A DNA stretch of 64,000 nucleotides from Anseranas semipalmata (lineage: Eukaryota > Chordata > Aves > Anseriformes > Anseranatidae). The number at the start of each line of letters is the position of its first letter. The first letter of the stretch is position 1. Positions 24,272 through 33,793 of this stretch are shown piece by piece. Location of the stretch: assembly GCA_013399115.1 (NCBI GenBank), contig VXAA01000894.1:287564-351563 (forward strand), written 5' to 3'. The position numbers and the translations under genes are program-made. The notes below the pieces were generated by a model. It did not search any database, was not told the DNA's origin, and saw only the letters and a list, made by a program, of their open reading frames with translations.

Positions 24272-24445
24272 CATCAACATCATCTGCAGCTTCGCTCTCT
24301 TCTTCTTCTAGTATTTCAAAAGGAGTCAATACATCATAGAGAAATGAGAGAAAGCCATAAAACCAATCAGAGCTTTCCTCTGCTAAAATATTAAGGACTT
24401 CCTCAAGGGAATCAATATTTTCATTACTGCCATCTTTGGTCAGGC
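24272..24445 (-). CDS. ASPH: ASPH exon X5, acidic exon with triadin-like DWFYGFLSFLYD block (58 codons)
   Basis: A 174-base exon with acceptor TTGTGTAG and donor GTACGT. In phase 1 it starts GLTKDGSNENIDSLEEVLNI, continues LAEESSDWFYGFLSFLYDVL, and ends with a Glu-rich run and ADDVD. It is a conserved alternative ASPH exon. The amphipathic aromatic block followed by acidic residues resembles the corresponding segment of the paralogous SR protein triadin (DWIYGFFSLLSD, from memory), fitting common descent of the two genes. The short hydrophobic run is not long enough for a certain second membrane span. It may be a luminal membrane-associating or protein-binding helix. The exon is skippable in frame. 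Confidence 0.95.
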
Positions 24446-27400
24446 CTACACAAGAATAGAGGAAAGAGAAAAAAAAAGGACAGCAGTTAGGTGGAAAGAG
24501 GAAACTGTAAAAGGAGTATCTGTGAAAGACAACTCATGTCACAGACAGCAGTCTTTATAGGAGAGCTAATTAGGAAATAGAAAGATGTTAGGAAAGTTTA
24601 ATCTTTCAAAGTATAGGCTATAATTTGGACAATAACCATGCACAATATTATGCCAAAATCTTAAAACTGAAGGCAGCTTTGCTTTCTCATCTACTCTCTC
24701 ATCTTAAAACCAAATTAATCTATATTCAGTTCTCTTACTGTAGTATTTGCTTTCAGAAAATTTTTAAACACTAAGACTTATGAATCCTGCACTACTTAAA
24801 ATCATCCAATTTGCGTTTGTTTTTTTTTTTTAAACCATGTTCAACTTTGAGAGCTTTGCAATAGACAGCTGAGAATAATATCTAAAAGGAAACAATATTT
24901 AAACAAAACTTGTAAGAGACATATTGTTAAGCATCAGATTTATTCTGTCATGCACAATTTTGATTTTGCTTAGAAGTGAGGATTGATTGTTGGGGGTGGA
25001 GGACGTTTTTACAATTTTCTTGTTTGGTTGTTTTTTTTGAACATGCTTCTCAATTGTTTTTTCTATGACCTATATTTGACACGATATACTTGATCCTCAG
25101 GAATTAATTTGAGTTATCGAGAAGACTAAATAAAAACAAGTAAGTATCCAATATAAAGGGAGATGAGCTTTTTTCTTTTTCTTTTTTTTTATTATTTAGT
25201 CTTTATGAATTGCTCCATAGAAATTCTAAAGCAGCCTCAAGATGGTTACTGTAGAGATGTAGTGATGGCCAGAGCAGTGAAGAAAGAGCTTGTCACTTCT
25301 GAACTTTGAGATCAGGACTTGCTATCTTGGGCTGCGAAACACACCAATCTAACTGGTGTTTGAAATACAAACAAAGGCATGGTTAATGATCTCTCTCTTT
25401 TCTTTTCTTTCTTTTTTTTTTTTAAATTAAAATCTACTGTTTTACAGTCGCTCGATAATAATATTTCAACTTTTCCATTCAGGGAAAAGTACAACAGAAT
25501 GACCAAGCAATGATAAACATCAAAAATTGGTAAGCTTTAAAGCAGGAGAGGGAGGAATTTCCCCCACTTCTAACCAGAACAAACCTTCGTTTGTGTTGGA
25601 AGGAAGAGCAGAAAAGTGGAGTAAGGGAGAAGACAGATTGTTGAGACACAAAATTAAGTGAACATGTTGCACATGCAGACTACAAAGCAATATTAGGTGC
25701 AAGTTAATGAAACATTCAGGATAGAGAAGTTTATGGCAGAGACATTTAACATATTTCAACGTATTTTTCTTACAGCACATAGTGAAAGTATCAATGATAA
25801 TTCTGAGGAAACTTCCAAGTCCATGATGTTCCACATCCTTGTACCCGGATGTCCAGAACCTCTACTTGAGTGACCAGCCATTCTCTTTAATTTTTCACTG
25901 GATAGCCCAAAAGGCTTAAAAATGACAGACTGAATCCAGGAGGCAATCAAGGTATTATAAATATCCCTCTCCAACTTCTTCCATGGCTTAGTTCTATAAA
26001 AATTAAATTTTATAGACTTAGCTTTATGTATGGTAGTCAGTCATCATTCTAATTTGTTTTCAAACTTTGGACCAAATGAGACAAACACATTAACCAAGGT
26101 ATATTTACTGAAGAATGAAATTTCAATTTAAGAATGAAAACTTGAATCTAAAAAAATAAAATCAAAGTTATAAACACAATTATAAAATATTTGTATAACT
26201 CTATTCTTTCGGAACCTGGTATTAAAAACAAAAACAAAACCACACAGGCTTTAGATAGTATTTCTGTAAACATGAAAATAACCATATAGCAGCTCCTATT
26301 CTTGTCCTAAGTCAAGAAAAAGGCTCTTGGACAATTAAGTTTATAAAATATAACAGAGTACAGGGGCATATTTCCTCTGAACATGATTACGACACCAAAA
26401 TGAACCATGAAAACTGGGAGATATCTTGTATTCTTTATAGAAAAAAACCACCCCAACAATAACAAAAATGAAACCCAAATCCTTTCTTTATAACTCTTTA
26501 CAAAACCTATCCAAGATGTATATAATGGCTTTTAAATCTAAAAGAAAAAAAAATTCAGCCTGAGCTATGGAAAATACACATTATTTCATATATTCTTCAT
26601 TTTTCTCTCTTAGAAAAAGTTGAAATTTAAAAGAAGAAAGCACCAGTAATCCATACTCAAGCTATTTTTGACTTCAATGATGGACAACTTCTGGGAGACA
26701 GGCTGAGGACTGCCTATATTTTTCATTCCCATAATTGAGAATAACTGCTTTTCAAAGTAAAATTCATGTACTGATAAGCACACACAAGAATGGTAAGAAG
26801 TACCTGATACTGATGAAAAAAACTGCCCCACCAGGCGGCCACACGACGCTAAATTAGTGACTTATAAGAAATAATTGTTTTACTTCAGGAGAACTCTAAA
26901 CACTGCCATTTAAGTCAAACACAGATCTAGGAAATCAAAATCTTTATCTGTTCAACAGCGTTAATTCAACTACTTGCAGGTTGGTACATTTATTTATCAA
27001 GAGGAAGAAAGCTTTTCTTCTGCAAACACCTCTTCTAGGAGAATAAGCATATGCAAGACTTTAAAACTTGAAGGTGCTACAACAGAACATGATAAAATAG
27101 AAGGATATCTTAAATACATAAACAAAACATAAACCCAAATCTGTAACTCCTATCTAGTCACATATTTTCTGAATGTTCAATCTTCGTTTGATTGCTTGCA
27201 AATACTTTTTTCTACTATAGGCAAGCAGAGGGAAAAAAATCTTGGCTTATAGATGCTAGGACTCTACTGTTTACTTCCCTTTGACTGTTCGCTGATACAC
27301 TAGGTTAATTTCTTTTCCCCACTTTCCATTTTCTGCATAGCCCCGGTACAAGAACAGTATGTTGATGACTTTCTGTAGCTGCAGTGCAAAAATTGTACTA

Positions 27401-30368
27401 ACTAGTGCAGTCATTCAAGTGGAATTTCTCAGGTGATTGTTGCTTTTTAAAAAGAACTGAGGTATAAAAAACAGCTCCAAGGATTCAGACAGACATTGGT
27501 GCTCCCTATTTTTTTTTTTTTTTTTTTACTAAAGCTACTGTTCCTCTACACTGAGCTAAAGTGAATACAGAGATATGACACTCCCCCTGTCTGGAGAATC
27601 AAACTTTTTTTGAATTTTGAAAGACCATCTTGTCTTTCCTAGTTAAGAGGTTAACTTCTTTCAAAGAACAATCAAAGTGAGGTGCACAAGAAGCGGGTAG
27701 AGAATAACTGATAACGGAAGCCTTCAAAGGAGCAGATTAAGAAGCCTCTCTTGCAATCGCCAAAAGAAATTCAGTACACAGATCCTCACAGATACCTGGG
27801 AAATAGAAAGAACCTGCAAGATAACTGTAGACCTGCTTCAATACTTTTTTCCATAATGCTTGTAAGTTCCTTCACATATGGAAAGCATATGCATTTCAAC
27901 TCTGGGTAATTTCTAAAAAATGAATACAAAACTAACTCAACAAGCATTTGAGTTTGGCCAGCTGGACTTTAGGTTGTTTTTTCTTCTTCTTACTTTTGGA
28001 GCAGGATGGGGGGAGGGGAAGAACACACTTTCTACACACAGTTTTCAAAATTACACAAATACTTAAAACAGAAGTATAAAGAATCATAAAACCTTCTTTG
28101 ACTTAAAAAAATAAAAAGAACAGACCCAATAATAACTTACACATACAACAAATAAAATGATAAATTTCAATCCTTCTACTTAGGTGTGCCCAAATAATAC
28201 AGAAAGCTAAGTAATCAGCTACTAAACCAATCTTTGAAACATAAGGTCTATAGAAGTATTTCCCAAAATTAAATGAACTTCAAAATACATTAGTCATTAA
28301 AATGCAAATTAAATCTTTAAATTCCTAGTAACAACTGAAGATTAAGGAAGTGTACAAGAGTAAACCACTGCAGATGCCAGAGATCTTAATATACAGTGGT
28401 TTGGTAATAGCTAAAGACTGGAACATAAAAAAGCATACGACTTCTTAGAAGTAAATAAACAGCGATATCTCTTTTGTAAGTCAATGTTAGCAAAGAAACC
28501 ACTTGTTGTCTGACCCAGAGAAAAATCCCAGGAAGTCACACATCTTCAAACATAATATATGTACTAACAAAAGCCCCACAAATAAAACATAAAGGAGCCA
28601 TGCATTCAACTTGTAGAAAGTTACCCTAATGTAGTTGAATACAGGCTTACTGTATGTTTTCTTTACTAACTTCAAAGACTTATTTCTGGAATACAAACTC
28701 CTCAAGAGGGAACCTAGTCTTTCAGGTTCTGTATCAACAATTTAGTCTGCATAAATAATACTGCTGTTCATTTTTTTTTAGTATATTTTTAAACACCAAC
28801 AAGCACAGTAACTTCCTGGGAGCTTCAGTTGATATTATATGCCCATTATTAAAAAATATATTTTTTACACTAACAATTTTTATCCATGTTCAGTAACTTT
28901 TTAAAACTTACGTTTTCCTTTGTACTGCTGAAAATAGTCTTAAATTTACATGATATGAAATCTTATTTCTAAGCAAGTGTTCAAAAATAATAAAAAATAA
29001 CTTTTGATATGTGACCTTCTAATGTCACACTTGAAGTATGAAGTTTAAATGCATGATAAGGCAAGCTTGTAATAGAAACACCGTCATGTACTGGCAGAAT
29101 TCCCAGCTATATCGAGTTGCATAAAACAGATGTAACAAAGCAGGAGTATGTTTCTGGCTACCACCTTGGCAGTCTGAATGAAACTAATATGACCCACAAG
29201 AAATTGATATCCACTTTCCATATGCTACATAACATACAGAGAAAGATTAGGATTACAATTATGCAAAATGTTATCTTATTCACTATTTAATACTTAATTT
29301 CTACCTCTGAAGACATTCAGAGCAGTGGAGATCCTCTGGAGTGCCTCTCACATTCACACCACTGCAAACAGGTTCAGTAATTTTTATTGCATGGGTTTTC
29401 TTCAACTGTGATAGGATTAAACAAATGCCACCCTTAAAAGACTTGCTTATAACTTCAAGCACAAGTGTGGAAAAAATAAACTGACAAGAAACTGATTTTT
29501 ACAGAGTGAGACTTTCCAATAGCACGCCATAACATCTTAATATTACTATTAATAACTTTGACCAGTTCAAGACATTCCAGCTTGCCCTCTGCTCAAGCTA
29601 TTATTAACTACACTAGGGGGTTTTGTTGTGTTGTTTTTACTTAGCTTGACAGGTTTGTCTGATTAGAATAGGTTTATATTTCAACAAATCAATTAAAGAA
29701 AAATAAACTAATATCACTTATAGAAGTATCTATCCAAGGCTTGATTGTGAAGTTGTAGATGGTAATGCTAGAAGATGTAGGTAAAACGGCACTATCACAA
29801 AGCATGTCTGGCAATTACAACTTGTCTTTGAAGAAACCTAGTGAGCCGAAAGACATTCTCCCAAAATACATGGAAAAGTGTGCTTAAAACCAGTGTTTAA
29901 TGTCGTGTAGGTTTTGAAAGGGCAAAGAAAACAGACAGACACTTGGAGAACTCAGGATAGAAGGAAGACAGTACAAAAATACACTACACAAATAATAACA
30001 GTCACATAACAAAGGCTTGTTAGGACTCATTTTGAAATAGACCTGGCTTAACATGTCTACATGAACGTTTCAACTCCTGAAGCATCTAAGCCCTGCCTCC
30101 CATTAATTTATTAATAATCACAATGATCTTGCAATAACTGATATAGCAGCAGCAACCACTTAACTTCAAAATCATTCTGCAAGTAACTACGTGCTTTCCA
30201 CTTACGGTGCTGTAAGTCCTACAACTTGCATGAAGCAAAAAAACCACCGTGACTAAATCATTTTAAATTATTCAATGAGGAAAAAAACAAAATCGTTTTG
30301 ATACTAAACAAAAGCAAACATGAATACAACTAAAATATATACATTATTCCTCCTGTGTTTGTACTTGC
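24446..30368 (-). other. ASPH: ASPH intron X4-X5 (GC-AG intron)
   Basis: About 5.9 kb of AT-rich intron that starts with GCAAGT rather than GT. Contains homopolymer runs (for example T runs near 24817 and 27509). Frames at 25520-25834, 25756-25974, 26610-26831 and 28487-28705 are unsupported. No repeat family was recognised. Confidence 0.7.
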
Positions 30369-30437
30369 CTAGCAATACTTTAGCATCTTCCACATCAAAA
30401 TCTCCATCTCCATCAGCATCATATATCCCAAGCTTGC
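30369..30437 (-). CDS. ASPH: ASPH exon X4, EF-hand-like calcium-binding loop (23 codons)
   Basis: A 69-base exon, acceptor TTTTTAG. Phase 1 reading is GKLGIYDADGDGDFDVEDAK followed by VLL. The loop DADGDGDFDVED has acidic residues at positions 1, 3, 5, 7, 9 and 12, the canonical calcium-coordinating pattern, immediately luminal to the membrane anchor. It is almost identical to the mammalian exon. Its 5' splice site is GCAAGT: splicing at CTAG|GCAAGT is the only choice that keeps X5, X7 and X9 in frame, so this is a GC-AG intron. It is the common donor for all alternative luminal tails (X5, X6?, X7, X9), the branch point of the gene. Confidence 0.97.
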   Translation of the reverse strand, partial: ASLGYMMLMEMEILMWKMLKYC

Positions 30438-32006
30438 CTAAAAATGCAAAGAGAGAAAAGAAGAGAGAATTAGGAATTTGCTAACTTGTTTCCAACACAT
30501 TGTTTTCAATACATGATGGTTGACTGTCCATGCTAGGCTGTTACCATACCATTTTTGATTATTTAGTCCTGCTTTTCCTAACCACATTTTAAATTTTCTG
30601 GAAAATATTACAAAATATTTTAAGTCCCTTTCTTCATTTCCTATACTTTAGACTGAATACTGGTTAGTCTTTTTCCACACACTTACTTCAGTGCTCACAG
30701 ATTTAAAACAAATATATAATTCAATGATGTGCTTGATCTCAACACGCTTTGCTCAGAAGAAAATTTAACATCACAAGAAACAGTCAGTAAGTTTAAGGAT
30801 GGAAAAGAAATATGAAAACAAAAATTAATCAAATAATCACCATTTGTTTTCAGATTACATGCTTCACAGAATCCTTAAGGTTGGAAGAGACCTTCAAGAT
30901 CACCTAGTCCAACCTATGACCTAACACTAACAAGCCCTCCACTAGACCATGTTGCTAAGCTCTACATCCAAACGTCTTTTAAATACATCCAGGGATGGTG
31001 ACTCGACCACTTCCCTGGGCAGCCTGTTCCAATGTCTAACAACCCTTTCGATAAAAAAATTTTTCCTAATGTCTAACCTAAACCTCTCCTGGCGCGACTT
31101 CAGCCCATTCCCCCTCATCCTATCACCGGACACGTGGGAGAAGAGACCAATAGGCTCTTGCCATTCTAAATTCTGAGAATAAAGATACGTATATATTTTT
31201 ATTTTCAGTGCTAAGTTAATAGAAAGAAAGCAACCTATTTCCTGGACAACAAAAAAACATTCCTAACTTTATCAACAACTGTGTAACATTCAGTGCAAAC
31301 AAAATTTTATCCACCCTTTTATAGGTGACTAAGAACAGACATCTCACTTTTACTCTGGTAACTGCAGCTCTACCAGCCTTAAATATAAGCAAGAGGAGAA
31401 TCCAGTTTCTCTTCAAAAAGAATTTTTAGCGCAGAATTTTAGTATCCAGGATTAGAAGTGTCCTGGGATCACCAGGTGAGTAGAGAGCTAATTAGTTTTG
31501 ATATAATTCAAGGATAACTTTTAATATGATAGAAACTCTGTGCACTTTGTGTGCAAGGACTCTCAGACCTTACAGTTTGCCCGCTTATCATTAAATTTGT
31601 CCCTCTCTAAATGGAGGCAGAACTTAATTGCAAGTAAATTAAATATAGTTCTTAATATGATACTTATAAAATTAGAAAACAGTTTTGTGGAAGGAAAAGT
31701 TCGGCTTTGGGTCTAGACTAGACAAAAATAAGGTCATCACCACTGTACTGAAGCTAACAATTGGAAAGGATCTTCATTTATTTATGGTTAAGCACAACAG
31801 ACTAGTGGAATAAATACACTATTCTAAAAATAAGAAAATAAGAATAGTATCGTATTCAAAAACAAAAGAATTAGAAAGATGAAAAATGGCTGAGTTTCAC
31901 GTCACTATAGTAGAAAAGTAACTTCTTAAAAATTAAAAACAAAAAAAGTAAAACAAAATTTCTAGCCAAGGGACAGTAAAGCAAGCTTGTTTCTCTAATA
32001 TCCTAC
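30438..32006 (-). other. ASPH: ASPH intron X3-X4 with a CR1 fragment
   Basis: About 1.57 kb. A CR1 3' fragment occupies about 30868-31157, starting some 430 bases before the X4 acceptor. The remaining sequence is AT-rich with no other recognised element. The minus-strand frame at 31216-31416 is unsupported. Confidence 0.75.
30868..31157 (-). mobile_element. CR1 3' fragment
   Basis: Read on the minus strand this is about 290 bases of CR1 3' end. It encodes the conserved [20 protein letters not shown] segment and ends in the CR1 signature (AGGTTGGACTAGGTGATCTT followed by AGGTCTCTTCCAACCTTAAG and a GATTCTGTGAA terminus). It is in the same orientation as ASPH. It is much shorter than the copy at 4.9 kb because of 5' truncation. 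Confidence 0.93.
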
Positions 32007-32051
32007 CTTGTAGTACCTCTGATAAGTTATAACGGAAATCCTTTGCTTTGG
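32007..32051 (-). CDS. ASPH: ASPH exon X3, AKAKDFRYNLSEVLQ cassette (15 codons)
   Basis: A 45-base exon with acceptor CATGCATGCAG and donor GTAGGA. Phase 1 translation AKAKDFRYNLSEVLQ matches the optional mammalian ASPH/junctin cassette exactly as I recall it. It inserts between the membrane anchor exon (ending YEEVL) and the EF-hand exon (starting GKLG). It includes an N-linked glycosylation sequon, NLS, on the luminal side close to the membrane. It can be skipped without frame change. Confidence 0.95.
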
Positions 32052-32892
32052 CTGCATGCATGGTAAAAATATAGAAACCATTATTTGCATCACTATACCT
32101 AATTATAGAAGCTTCTCTTAAAATCAGTCCAGATCAAAAAATTATGTACCAACAGACTTGTAAAGCTATAAAGCCTGTAAAACCAGCAGCTGTAAAACTG
32201 CACTTTGAAGCCTACAACATGAGAGCTAACAGCTCTACTTATGGACATACACATTGAAATTTGAGACATTAATTTCCATCCTTGCATATTATATTAACAA
32301 CACTGTCTTAACATTGTCATACTGAGATACAATTAACACTGTTATAAGCTTAAAACTGAGGTCATTCAAACAGCACATTCACAAGATGACGATGACGAAT
32401 CGTTTGTCCTGACACTATAGCCAACATGTCCATCAAAGGAGCAGTAACAGTATTAGTCACCTACTTTTAACCAAGTGCTGCAAGTTTCTGAAAGCTTACA
32501 TTGAAGCAACACATCTTAAGCTGAAATTCCAAATGAACTACTGTATACACATCACAAAATGGTGAAGATCTATCGTTGTGGATTTCTTCAATTCTTAAAT
32601 GTACGCACTATTTTAATAACCTTTTTCAGTCTTAGAATCCCATTTGTACATCAGAATAGAGGTCAGCATTACAATGTACTTTTTGAACTACACTGTGTAT
32701 TCTTATGTAGGTCATTTACAAACACTGCAGTGGTCGACTCAGCTCACTAGTGATGCACTGCTCTGTAGCACCTACACTGAAGTTTAATATTTAGGTTTCC
32801 TAACCAAAATGCAAAATGGCACCCATTTAAGGCAAGTCACAGTAATTGTTAGAAGGGTCTTAGTATACTGTATTAAGATTTAAAATTCTTAC
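32052..32892 (-). other. ASPH: ASPH intron X2-X3
   Basis: An 841-base intron. The frames at 32099-32287 and 32559-32750 are not supported. No repeat was recognised. Confidence 0.7.
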
Positions 32893-33042
32893 CTAGGACT
32901 TCTTCATAATCTATAAGTTCAAACCAGACAACTGCTACTGACGTCCAAACTCCCAGCAAAGCAATTACCATAAACCAGGTGAAAAATGAGCTTCCAGAGA
33001 GGCCTTCTTTCTTTCCATTCTTGCTTCCTCCATGCTTAGTCT
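32893..33042 (-). CDS. ASPH: ASPH exon X2, cytosolic segment and type II membrane anchor (50 codons)
   Basis: A 150-base exon with acceptor TTTTAACAG and donor GTAAGAA. Phase 1 reading starts ETKHGGSKNGKKEGLSGSSF, continues through the hydrophobic segment FTWFMVIALLGVWTSVAVVW, and ends FELIDYEEVL. It is nearly identical to mammalian ASPH/junctin. The Lys-rich cytosolic side followed by about 21 hydrophobic residues gives a type II orientation (N-terminus cytosolic, C-terminus in the ER/SR lumen). All known products of the locus share this exon. In junctin the anchor and adjacent residues take part in assembly with triadin and the ryanodine receptor. Confidence 0.98.
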
Positions 33043-33359
33043 CTGTTAAAACAATGCAAATAAATAGAAAAAATGGATTTGTATAAGAGTTATTAAACTG
33101 TGACTAAGCACATAATTACAAATCTTGTGGGTTTCCTATGACTTGTAGGTTTCATATCACTGTGAATCACAGTGGAAAGCTCAATGATTATCTATGTGGT
33201 AAAATCCTCTATAAGCAACCAAACAACAAAACAAAAAAACACGTGCAATTTGTTTAACAACTTAGTTGGAAATCCCTCCTTCTTCCCTTTTGGTGTATAT
33301 TTACACAGAGCTTAACATTTTTGAGGTATTTTGCATTTGTGCCAATACTTCTCAAACCG

Positions 33360-33372
33360 CCACCAGAGGGCA
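33360..33372 (+). promoter_or_regulatory. Candidate CTCF site CCACCAGAGGGCA
   Basis: All 13 positions fit the CTCF core consensus CCASYAGRKGGCR. It sits 317 bases upstream (5' on the gene strand) of exon X2, between the muscle-type first exon and the common anchor exon. Occupancy cannot be judged from sequence alone. Confidence 0.5.
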
Positions 33373-33751
33373 ATCCAACCAGCAGAAACACTTTTAAAGA
33401 AAACCATTTCTTCCGAAGCAATGAAGAGTTCCAAAGCTAGTTAGTACTGCAAAGTTAAGTTAGCTCACGAAATCAACATGAAAATTCAAATAGCCTAAGA
33501 AGAATATAAAATCTAAACCATATTAAGGGTAAGACTTCAAGTTGAGGCACTCTACTAACTAAAAACATCTCCCGTGTTTCTTAGAATTGAACAGAGATTC
33601 ACTACTATTGACTACTTTAAGACTTCAAGTCCTGTGGAACGCACAAGTAAAAGGATGACACAGGGACTGAATGCAAACCATAGCTTCGTTTATAACAGCA
33701 CATGTGGAAGTCAGCGTATATAAAATACGCAGTAGTTCTAAACAAACCACT

Positions 33752-33793
33752 GGGACCCCAAGCTAGCTATATGGGACCCCAAGCTAGCTATAT
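33752..33793. repeat. Two perfect tandem copies of a 21-bp unit
   Basis: The unit GGGACCCCAAGCTAGCTATA plus T occurs at 33752-33772 and 33773-33793 without mismatch and is followed by a third GGG. The unit contains the palindrome AGCTAGCT. Perfect identity suggests a recent duplication. Confidence 0.9.

Noticed and set aside
25756..25974. 72-codon minus ORF with a non-AT-biased stretch
   Set aside because: Checked for exon signals and repeat signatures. No in-phase acceptor/donor pair and no recognisable family.
30949..31176. 75-codon plus-strand ORF
   Set aside because: Antisense of a CR1 3' fragment, not a gene.
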